Assembly: GCA_023434265.1 (NCBI GenBank)
Contig: JAEYTA010000011.1
Coordinates: 1 to 28,101 of the forward strand
DNA from: Pseudomonadota bacterium
GTDB taxonomy: Bacteria; Pseudomonadota; Alphaproteobacteria; Caulobacterales; Caulobacteraceae
Direction of reading: 5' to 3'
DNA: 28,101 nucleotides
A program made the translations under genes and the position numbers. This document shows positions 22,547 through 28,101 of the stretch, in pieces (positions within the stretch are counted from its first letter, which is position 1; each line of letters opens with the position of its first letter). The notes beneath the pieces were generated by a model. The model made no database searches. It saw nothing but the letters and a program-made list of their open reading frames with translations, and was not told the DNA's origin.

Positions 22547-24361
22547 TCATAGCGCGCGCACGCTGGGGCCGCGGCGGTCGGGGCGGTCTATCAGCAGGTC
22601 GGTGATCGCCCAGACGAGGGCGTCGGCGCGGTCGAGGCTGGAGGCGTCCTCCATCTCGCCGCCCAGCGCCATGAGCTGCTCCTCGAGCAGGTCGAAGGCG
22701 GCGGCGTGCCTGACCCGGCCCTGCTCGTAGAGGGCGGCGACGGGCTCGGCGCGGATGCGCTTGCCGCGGGTGGCGTGGACCGGGCGGTAGGGGATGTCGA
22801 TGCCGGCGGTGCGCAGGGTGTGGCCGACCATGTCGCCGCCCTGGTTGACCTCGGCCACAATGGCGTGGGCGTTGAGCTCGCGGGCCAGGTCGAGGGCGCG
22901 ACGGGCCCAGGCGTCGGGTCCGAGTCCGGCGATCGAGCGGTCGGCCAGCACCACCGCCTCGCGCACGCCGTCGGGCCTGCGGCGGCTGGCGGCCGCGACG
23001 ATGCCGCAGGCGTCGCCGCCGGCGGTGGCCGGGGGGTCGATGGCGACGACGATGCGCTCGTAGCGGAGGGGCGAGGGTCGAGGGGCGAGGGTCGAGGGAA
23101 GGTCCGCAGCGGAGCCGTCGCGGGGCCTGGGCTCCCCTCCCGCCTCGCCCCTCGCCCCTCGACCCTCGACCCTTCTCGCCCGCGCCATCATCTCCGCCGT
23201 GAACAGGGCGCCGTCGAGGTCGACGATCCTGCCCTCCAGCTCCTGGGCCTCGCGGCGGGTGCCGCCGTAGAGGGCCCTGAGGTCGTCGACGAAGCCGGGC
23301 GAGAGGTGGGCGGCGTTCTCCAGGGTGCCGGCGTGGGTGAGGACGCAGCTCGCCTCGTCGCGCAGGCGGATCAGGGCGCGGGTGGGCTTGGGCGTCGTCG
23401 TCACGACGAGGCGGGGGGCGCCGTCGCCGAGGGGCAGCCTGAGCCCCAGCCGCAGCATCGCCAGGGTCTCGGCGGCGCCGCGGGGGCCGCGGGCGGGCCA
23501 GGCGCAGAACTCGTCGGCCCAGGCGGCGCTGAACTGGGGGCCGCGCAGGGAGTCGGGATCCTCGGCCGAGAAGGCGTAGGCGACGCAGCCGTTGGCGAAA
23601 TGGAGCCGGCGGCGCGAGGGCTGGTAGACGGGGCGGTCGCGGCGGATCCAGCGAGGGAGCGAGCGCAGGCCGGAGACGCCCTCGATCATCACCTCGCGCA
23701 CGTCGTGCAGGGTCGGGCCGATGAGGGCGACGCGGCCGCCCTTGCCGAGGCGTTCGGCCTGGTCGGCCAGCCATTCCGCCCCGGCGAGGGTCTTGCCGGC
23801 GCCGCGGCCGCCGAGGAACAGCCAGGTGCGCCAGTCGCCGGCGGGGGGCGTCTGGGCGGGGCGGAGGACGTGCGGCGGGCGGGGGGCGTTCGCCGCCAGC
23901 GGGTCGATGTCGACGGGGAGGACGCCCTCGCCGGCCCGACGGCGGCCGGTGGAGCGGTAGACGGCGCCGGGGGTGTCCTTCTTCTGGCAGCCGTCGGCGT
24001 GGCAGCGCGAAGTGATCGCCCCTTCGGTGACTCCGAAGGCGGCGGCGACCTCGGCGGCCGGCTCGCCGGCGAGATAGCGGCGCTTCGCCTCGCGCCACCG
24101 GCCGGCGGTCATGCCCACGGGGCTCTTCGGGAAGACCCGGTCGTCGGGCCAGCCGCTCTCGGGCTTGCAGCGCTGGTCGGGGGCGCCGGTCTGACGCTTG
24201 AGCAGGCCGCGCAGCGAGGCCTGGCGATTGATGGTGCCGGGATGAATGCCGTAGCGGGCGGCGAGGACGCGGCGCGGGACGCCGGCCATCTCTTCGGCGA
24301 ACATGGCGCTCCACTCCTCGTCGGAGAGGCGGCGGTGTGAGGCGGTCGAGGTTCTGGTCAT
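22547..24361 (-). CDS. Terminase large subunit (gene-transfer-agent type) with N-terminal double HTH
   Basis: The 604-residue protein has a phage/GTA-type DNA-packaging motor. The ATPase domain has Walker A GGRGAGKT (184-191) and Walker B WADEF with D283/E284. The RNase H-like nuclease domain has acidic residues D442 (AIDPPAT), E504 (VAEVNQGGD) and D580 (RADALVWA). Ahead of these are two helix-turn-helix segments (about 12-53 and 84-128), which in phages and GTAs usually belong to a separate small subunit. Residues 397-433 come from an in-frame family A repeat in the linker between ATPase and nuclease. No portal, capsid or protease genes adjoin it, so it is an orphan here. The ATG at 24361 lies within an inverted repeat. 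Whether it still packages DNA is unknown. Confidence 0.88.
   Translation of the reverse strand: MTRTSTASHRRLSDEEWSAMFAEEMAGVPRRVLAARYGIHPGTINRQASLRGLLKRQTGAPDQRCKPESGWPDDRVFPKSPVGMTAGRWREAKRRYLAGEPAAEVAAAFGVTEGAITSRCHADGCQKKDTPGAVYRSTGRRRAGEGVLPVDIDPLAANAPRPPHVLRPAQTPPAGDWRTWLFLGGRGAGKTLAGAEWLADQAERLGKGGRVALIGPTLHDVREVMIEGVSGLRSLPRWIRRDRPVYQPSRRRLHFANGCVAYAFSAEDPDSLRGPQFSAAWADEFCAWPARGPRGAAETLAMLRLGLRLPLGDGAPRLVVTTTPKPTRALIRLRDEASCVLTHAGTLENAAHLSPGFVDDLRALYGGTRREAQELEGRIVDLDGALFTAEMMARARRVEGRGARGEAGGEPRPRDGSAADLPSTLAPRPSPLRYERIVVAIDPPATAGGDACGIVAAASRRRPDGVREAVVLADRSIAGLGPDAWARRALDLARELNAHAIVAEVNQGGDMVGHTLRTAGIDIPYRPVHATRGKRIRAEPVAALYEQGRVRHAAAFDLLEEQLMALGGEMEDASSLDRADALVWAITDLLIDRPDRRGPSVRAL
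23063..23173 (-). repeat. Family A palindromic repeat inserted in frame within the terminase gene
   Basis: The low-coordinate arm (about 23066-23102) is a run of 7-bp units GAGGGGC/GAGGGTC. The high-coordinate arm (about 23137-23172) is the inverted run CCTCGCCCCTCGACCC. The core carries GTCCGCAGC and GGGCCTGGGC, comparable to GTCGCAGACC and GGGACCTGG in the 202-342 copy. The insert is 111 bp, an exact multiple of three, and encodes 37 Arg/Gly/Pro-rich residues between MMARAR and YERIVVAID. Confidence 0.8.
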
Positions 24362-24378
24362 GGGAATATAATCCCATG
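24359..24378. promoter_or_regulatory. Inverted repeat across the terminase start codon
   Basis: CATGGGA (24359-24365) and TCCCATG (24372-24378) flank ATATAA, so the repeat includes the terminase ATG. The surrounding 24362-24450 region is A/T-rich for this genome and includes GGAATAAAAATTCC (24393-24406). This is a candidate operator, perhaps for the terminase's own HTH domains, or an mRNA hairpin that hides the start. The only GGAGG lies about 17 bases before the ATG, too far for a normal ribosome binding site. Confidence 0.4.
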
Positions 24379-24453
24379 CCTCCGGCAGGGCGCCGGGAAT
24401 AAAAATTCCGATCGGCCGAATTCAATGCGTTACATCGAATTTGGCGCCGGGAG

Positions 24454-25800
24454 TTAATGTTTGGCGGCGGGCTCCAGCCGGGCCAGGTCCGCGGCGTCGA
24501 TCGCCGCCAGCGAGGCGCCCTTGCTCTCGCGCAGGACCAGGGCGGCGACGAGGCTGACCGCGCCGGCGGCGAGCACGTACCAGGCGATGGGCAGCCAGCT
24601 GTCGTACTCCCTGAGCAGGGCCGCGCCGATCAGCGGGGCCCAGCTGCCGGCGACGATGGCGGTGACCTGGTAGCCGAGGGAGACGCCGGAGTAGCGCATC
24701 CGGGTCGGGAACATCTCGGTCATGATGGCCGGCTGGGCGGCGTACATCATCCCGTGCACCGCCAGGCCGAGCATGATCGCCCCGAGGATCATCGCCGTGC
24801 CGCCGGTGTCGAACATGGGAAAGGCGACGAAGGGCCAGGCGAGGGTCAGGAGGGCGCCGGCGATGTAGACCGGCCGCCGTCCGATGCGGTCCGCCGCCGC
24901 GCCGACGACGGGGATGACCACCACGTGCAGGATGTGGGCGAGGAACAGCAAGGCGAGGATGCGGGTGGTGTCGACCGCGCGGTGGTGCAGGTAGGTGATC
25001 GAGAAGGTGACCACCATGTAGTAGAGGATGTTCTCGCCGAACCTCAGGCCCATGGCGGTGAACACCCCGCGCGGCTCGCGGCGGAACACCTCGGTCAGGC
25101 CGTAGCCGGCGGCGGCGCGCTGCTCGGCCTCCTCGCGCGTCTTCACGAAGATCGGCGAGTCCGTCACCTGGGTGCGGATGTAGTAGCCGATGGCGATGAT
25201 CGCGACCGACAGCCAGAAGCCGACGCGCCAGCCCCAGGCGAGGAAGTCGGCCTCGCTGAGCAGGGCCGACAGCACCAGCATGACCACGGTGGCCAGCAGG
25301 TTGCCGACTGGCACCGCCGCCTGCGGGAAGCTGCCCCAGAAGGCGCGCGAACGGTTGGGGCTGTGCTCGGTGACCAGCAGCACCGCCCCGCCCCACTCGC
25401 CACCCAGGGCGAAGCCCTGGATGAAGCGCAGCGTGACCAGCAGGATGGGCGCGAGGTAGCCAATCGAGGCGAAGCTGGGCAGGCAGCCCATCAGGAAGGT
25501 CGAGGCGCCGATCAGCAGCAGACTGAACTGCAGCAGCGACTTGCGCCCGATCCTGTCGCCGATGTGCCCGAACACCACCCCGCCCAGCGGCCGGGCGATG
25601 AAGCCGACCGCATAGGTGGCGAAGGCGGCGATGACGCCGTCCAGCTCGTTGCCGGTCTGCGGGAAGAACAGCTGGCCGAACACCAGGGTGGCGGCGGTGC
25701 CGTAGAGGAAGAATTCGTACCACTCGACCACCGTGCCGGCCATCGAGGCGCCGACCACCTTGCGCAGGTAGGGCAGGTCGGCGGTCTGTTCGTGCTGCAT
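24454..25800 (-). CDS. MFS transporter, metabolite:H+ symporter (MHS) family
   Basis: The 448-residue protein has the 12-helix layout of the major facilitator superfamily. MHS-family features are the N-terminal VVGASMAGTVVEWYEFFLYG, GHIGDRIGRKSLL between helices 2 and 3, FIQGFALGGEWGGAV, and the second-half repeat AADRIGRRPVY. MHS members import organic acids, shikimate, proline/betaine or similar compounds with protons; the substrate cannot be read from the sequence. The ATG at 25800 has GGAGGG upstream. It ends 92 bp before the terminase start in the same direction, with an A/T-rich gap between. Confidence 0.92.
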   Translation of the reverse strand: MQHEQTADLPYLRKVVGASMAGTVVEWYEFFLYGTAATLVFGQLFFPQTGNELDGVIAAFATYAVGFIARPLGGVVFGHIGDRIGRKSLLQFSLLLIGASTFLMGCLPSFASIGYLAPILLVTLRFIQGFALGGEWGGAVLLVTEHSPNRSRAFWGSFPQAAVPVGNLLATVVMLVLSALLSEADFLAWGWRVGFWLSVAIIAIGYYIRTQVTDSPIFVKTREEAEQRAAAGYGLTEVFRREPRGVFTAMGLRFGENILYYMVVTFSITYLHHRAVDTTRILALLFLAHILHVVVIPVVGAAADRIGRRPVYIAGALLTLAWPFVAFPMFDTGGTAMILGAIMLGLAVHGMMYAAQPAIMTEMFPTRMRYSGVSLGYQVTAIVAGSWAPLIGAALLREYDSWLPIAWYVLAAGAVSLVAALVLRESKGASLAAIDAADLARLEPAAKH

Positions 25801-25842
25801 GGGTCCCTCCGCCGCCCTGAATGCGCCAAGGCGAAGCCGCGC

Positions 25843-26007
25843 TCAAGGGCGGCCGGCCGGGTCGGGGACGTCAGGGCGCAGCGCCTCGAGCAGAGCCGCA
25901 TAGTGCCGGGCCAGTTCGGCGCAGGCCTCCCGCTCGTGTTCCGTCGCCGCGCTCCCGGCGCGCGCGCGCCAGGCCGCGACGCGGGCGCGGAGGGTGGATT
26001 CGTCCAT
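25843..26007 (-). CDS. Small hypothetical protein (54 aa)
   Basis: A short leftward frame from ATG at 26007 to TGA at 25843 encodes MDESTLRARVAAWRARAGSA followed by a helical segment with EREACAELARHYAALLEAL. The pattern is that of a small amphipathic two-helix protein. GGAG lies six bases before the ATG and codon use matches the host. It begins 80 bp beyond the anti-sigma gene stop and precedes the MFS gene by 42 bp, so it may belong to either transcript. I do not know a function. Confidence 0.55.
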   Translation of the reverse strand: MDESTLRARVAAWRARAGSAATEHEREACAELARHYAALLEALRPDVPDPAGRP

Positions 26008-26087
26008 GGCGGCTCCGACAGGAGCATGGGCCCCCGAAGGTCAGAACGTCCGGCGGCGCCGCATTCATCCGTCGCCGGGGCCTCGCC

Positions 26088-26801
26088 TCAGCGCCAGCCG
26101 GCGTCCCGGGCCCGGGCCTCGGCGGCGGCGTTCAGCGCATCGCCGACGATCAGGGCGTCGACCCCTGCGAGCACGGGCGCCGGAATGTCGGCCGCGGCCA
26201 TGCGCACTTCGGTGGTCGCGGCCGTGAACGGCGCCAGGGCCTCCAGCCGCCAGCCATCGGCTCCGCGGCAGGCGAGACCGGCGACGCCGTCGCCAGCGGC
26301 GGCGAAGGTGCGGCACCAGCGTCCCTCGGCGTCGCGGAAGGTCAGGCCGACGCTACGGCCGGCGGCGTCGGGCGCATCGGCCGCCAACCCGCGGTCGAGC
26401 ACGCGCACCAGGCCGGTTTCAGCCACGACCCCGCCCGGCTCGAGGACGAAGCCGTCGTCGCGCCCGGCCTGACCGATGGCCAGCCCGAGCACGAAGGCCG
26501 CCGCGGCGGCTCCGGCCCACACCGGCGCCAGACGCGGCGCGAAGGCCGCCTTCAGCCAAGCGGGCAGGCCAGCAGGTCGCGCAGCCCCGCCCCCGAGGAT
26601 GCGCGCCGCCAGCGCCGCGTCACGCGGATCGGCGACCGCGGGGAAGGCCTCCTGCGTCAGCTCGCGCAGCGCGCGCAGGTCGGCCAGACGCGCCGCCATG
26701 CCGGGGTCGGCGGCGGCTGCGGCATCCACGGCCGCGGCCTCGTCCGGCGACAATTCGCCGTCGACCCGGCGCATCAGGGTTTCGTCGTCGGCGGCGCTCA
26801 T
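26088..26801 (-). CDS. Membrane-bound anti-sigma factor
   Basis: This 237-residue protein follows the ECF sigma gene with an ATGA overlap, the standard sigma/anti-sigma arrangement. The N-terminal part (MSAADDETLMRRVDGELSPD) matches anti-sigma domains that hold the sigma factor on the cytoplasmic side; no HxxxCxxC zinc motif is present. A membrane helix lies at about 91-111 (APVWAGAAAAAFVLGLAIGQ). The periplasmic part (112-237) contains two cysteines (WCRTF and LACRG) that could form a disulfide and senses an unknown signal. Release probably frees the sigma factor to activate this locus and the facing protease gene. Confidence 0.85.
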   Translation of the reverse strand: MSAADDETLMRRVDGELSPDEAAAVDAAAAADPGMAARLADLRALRELTQEAFPAVADPRDAALAARILGGGAARPAGLPAWLKAAFAPRLAPVWAGAAAAAFVLGLAIGQAGRDDGFVLEPGGVVAETGLVRVLDRGLAADAPDAAGRSVGLTFRDAEGRWCRTFAAAGDGVAGLACRGADGWRLEALAPFTAATTEVRMAAADIPAPVLAGVDALIVGDALNAAAEARARDAGWR

Positions 26802-27307
26802 GCGCTCACTCCCTGGTCGGCGAGGGTCCGGATCAGACTCTGGCGGCCGCGCACCAGCCGGCTGGTCAGGGTGCCGGCCGGCACGCCCAGGACGGCGGCG
26901 GCCTCGGCGTAGGACAGGCCGTCGACCAGCACCAGAGCCACCGCCAGCCTCTGGTCGTCGGGCAGGTCGTGGATCGCCTGGCGCAGCGCCAGGGCGTCGG
27001 CGCGCAACGCCTCCCCGGCCTGGGCCGCGTCGGGAACCTGGGCCGTCCGCTCGTCCTCGGGCGCCACGACCCGGCCCCAGCGCGCCCCGGCGCGGGCGTG
27101 ATCGATGTGAATCCGCCTCATGATGGTGAAGACCCAGCTGTCCAGCCGCGTGCCGGGGCGGAAGCCCGCGCGCTTCGCCAGGGCCCGCTCCACGGTTTCC
27201 TGCACGAGGTCCTGGGCGTCGGCGTCGCTGCGGCAGATCGCGCGCGCGAAGCGGCGCAGCCGTGGCAGCAGTTCCACCAGCTCCCTCTGGAACCCGTCCA
27301 AACACAC
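26798..27307 (-). CDS. ECF-type RNA polymerase sigma factor
   Basis: The 169-residue protein has sigma region 2 (about 8-72, with DLVQETVERAL and RLDSWVFTIMRRIHIDH) and region 4 (about 105-160, with DLPDDQRLAVALVLVDGLSY and the HTH AAAVLGVPAGTLTSRLVRGR), and lacks regions 1 and 3, as ECF sigmas do. It is coupled to the anti-sigma gene by ATGA. The frame opens with GTG at 27307; a TTG at 27301 is better spaced from GGAG (27309-27312) and may be the true start. Its promoter lies in the palindrome shared with the divergent S8 protease gene, so autoregulation is likely. Confidence 0.9.
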   Translation of the reverse strand: MCLDGFQRELVELLPRLRRFARAICRSDADAQDLVQETVERALAKRAGFRPGTRLDSWVFTIMRRIHIDHARAGARWGRVVAPEDERTAQVPDAAQAGEALRADALALRQAIHDLPDDQRLAVALVLVDGLSYAEAAAVLGVPAGTLTSRLVRGRQSLIRTLADQGVSA

Positions 27308-27318
27308 ACTCCGTCCAT

Positions 27319-27354
27319 AGGGATGAAACGATCCGTCGCCGGCGTTTCATCCCT
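27319..27354. promoter_or_regulatory. Palindromic divergent promoter of the ECF sigma and protease genes
   Basis: AGGGATGAAACG (27319-27330) and CGTTTCATCCCT (27343-27354) are perfect 12-bp inverted arms around a 12-bp spacer. Read rightward, GGGATG could serve as -35 and CGTT (27343-27346) as -10, separated by about 17 bp; the symmetry gives the same pair leftward. The resulting starts would lie about 12 nt before the sigma start codon and about 50 nt before the protease ATG. ECF -10 elements of the CGTT/CGTC type are known. It could instead be a repressor operator. Confidence 0.6.
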
Positions 27355-27407
27355 TGAGGCCATCGGCAGATGGCCCTCTGGTCCAGTTTCGCGCGTTGGA
27401 GGCGCGA

Positions 27408-28101
27408 ATGTCGATGCGCCTGCTGATCGGAATCATTTTTGGGGCGGCCCTCGGGTGTATGGCCGTGGGGCCGAGCCACGCCCAGATCGGCCTGCCCGGA
27501 GGCGGCGGCGGGCTGCCGCAACTGCCCGGCGGCCTGCCGGGCGGGCTTCCGGGAAGGCTCCCGGTCGACCCCGAGCGACTGCAGGACGAGTTGCGCGACC
27601 GCGCGGACCGGGCCCTGCAGGCCCCGTCGCGCCTGCGCGAGGTGATCCGTCGGTCCGACGGCGCTCTGGAGGCCGATCCGGACGGCTGGCCGGTGGTGCG
27701 CGCCGAGATCGTCGCCGTGGACCTGTCCCCCGCCGGCCGCCGGGCCGCGCTCGGAGCCGGCTTCTCGGTGGTCCGCGAGGAACGGCTGGAGGAGCTCGAC
27801 CTGGCGGTGGTGGTGCTCGCCCCGCCGCGCCGGATGGCTCTGGCCCGCGCGCTCCGGCGGCTGCGCGACCTCGACCCGGACGGCGCCTACGCCTTCAACC
27901 ATGTGCATATCCCGGCCGGCGCGGTCGCCGCGCGCCCCGCCGCCGCCGCCACCGGGTGGGCGTTTCCCCCGCAAGGCTCTGGGCTCACACTCGGCCTGAT
28001 CGACGGAGGCGTCGACGCCGCCCATCCGGCCCTGAGCGGGGCGACGGTCAGCCAGCGCGGCTTCGCGGGCAACGCCCGGGCCTCGCCGCACGGCACGGCG
28101 G
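27408..28101 (+). CDS. Subtilisin-like (S8) serine peptidase, 3' end cut by window edge
   Basis: The frame begins MSMRLLIGIIFGAALGCMAV with a signal peptide ending near SHAQ (about residue 26), then a Gly/Pro/Leu-rich stretch. A propeptide-like region (about 50-180) precedes the catalytic domain, which starts TLGLIDGGVDAAHPAL, with the Asp of the S8 triad, and reaches SPHGTA, with the triad His, at the window edge; the Ser lies outside. GGAGG sits five bases before the ATG at 27408. The gene is divergent from the ECF sigma gene and shares its palindromic promoter, so the protease is probably a target of this sigma factor. Cleavage targets are unknown. Confidence 0.88.
   Translation, partial: MSMRLLIGIIFGAALGCMAVGPSHAQIGLPGGGGGLPQLPGGLPGGLPGRLPVDPERLQDELRDRADRALQAPSRLREVIRRSDGALEADPDGWPVVRAEIVAVDLSPAGRRAALGAGFSVVREERLEELDLAVVVLAPPRRMALARALRRLRDLDPDGAYAFNHVHIPAGAVAARPAAAATGWAFPPQGSGLTLGLIDGGVDAAHPALSGATVSQRGFAGNARASPHGTA

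Overview
The window is a GC-rich chromosomal stretch of an alphaproteobacterium, most likely of the order Caulobacterales (Caulobacter/Phenylobacterium/Brevundimonas-like). This rests on a murA-DUF2948-UPF0262-infA neighbourhood, TadE/G pilus genes, a gene-transfer-agent type terminase, heavy GCC/GGC/CGC codon use, and many overlapping ATGA/GTGA gene junctions. The genus is an inference; no 16S gene is present.

Layout. 1-2859: a leftward housekeeping block (infA fragment, UPF0262, DUF2948, murA, and a 57-residue basic protein). 2959-3071: tRNA-Thr(GGT) and a strong hairpin. 3123-5762: a large RTX calcium-binding repeat protein. 5877-8018: a leftward operon of a receiver-only response regulator, a TadE/G-like protein and a small membrane protein. 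8139-11970: a divergent signalling unit, namely a hybrid histidine kinase that carries HAMP, HisKA, ATPase, receiver, HPt and EAL domains in one chain, followed by a second single-domain receiver. 11972-16427: an exported protein, msrB, a DUF2231 membrane protein with a PQQ-type sugar dehydrogenase lipoprotein, and an S41-like protease. 16592-18619: pccA. 18623-21660: an A/T-richer, probably acquired segment with a membrane protein and a DUF262/HNH (GmrSD-like) nuclease. 21681-22375: an SdpR/SdpI-type repressor and membrane protein pair. 22547-24361: an isolated terminase large subunit with an N-terminal double HTH extension. 24454-26007: an MFS transporter and a small protein. 26088-28101: an ECF sigma/anti-sigma pair facing a subtilisin-like protease gene across a palindromic promoter region.

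The most unusual signal is two families of palindromic repeats that each occur both between genes and in frame inside a gene. Family A is built of 7-bp units related to CGAGGGT. It lies between infA and UPF0262 (202-342) and inside the terminase gene (23063-23173), where it adds 37 codons between the ATPase and nuclease domains. Family B is a double-hairpin element. It forms an inverted pair between sdpI and the terminase gene (22382-22515) and also sits inside pccA (18142-18190), where it adds about 16 codons. This resembles the protein-coding palindromic elements known from Rickettsia.

Other points of interest are the kinase-HPt-EAL fusion, the symmetric divergent promoter of the ECF/protease locus, the orphan terminase with its own HTH domains and an inverted repeat across its start, and a patch of atypical codons at the active-site motif of pccA.
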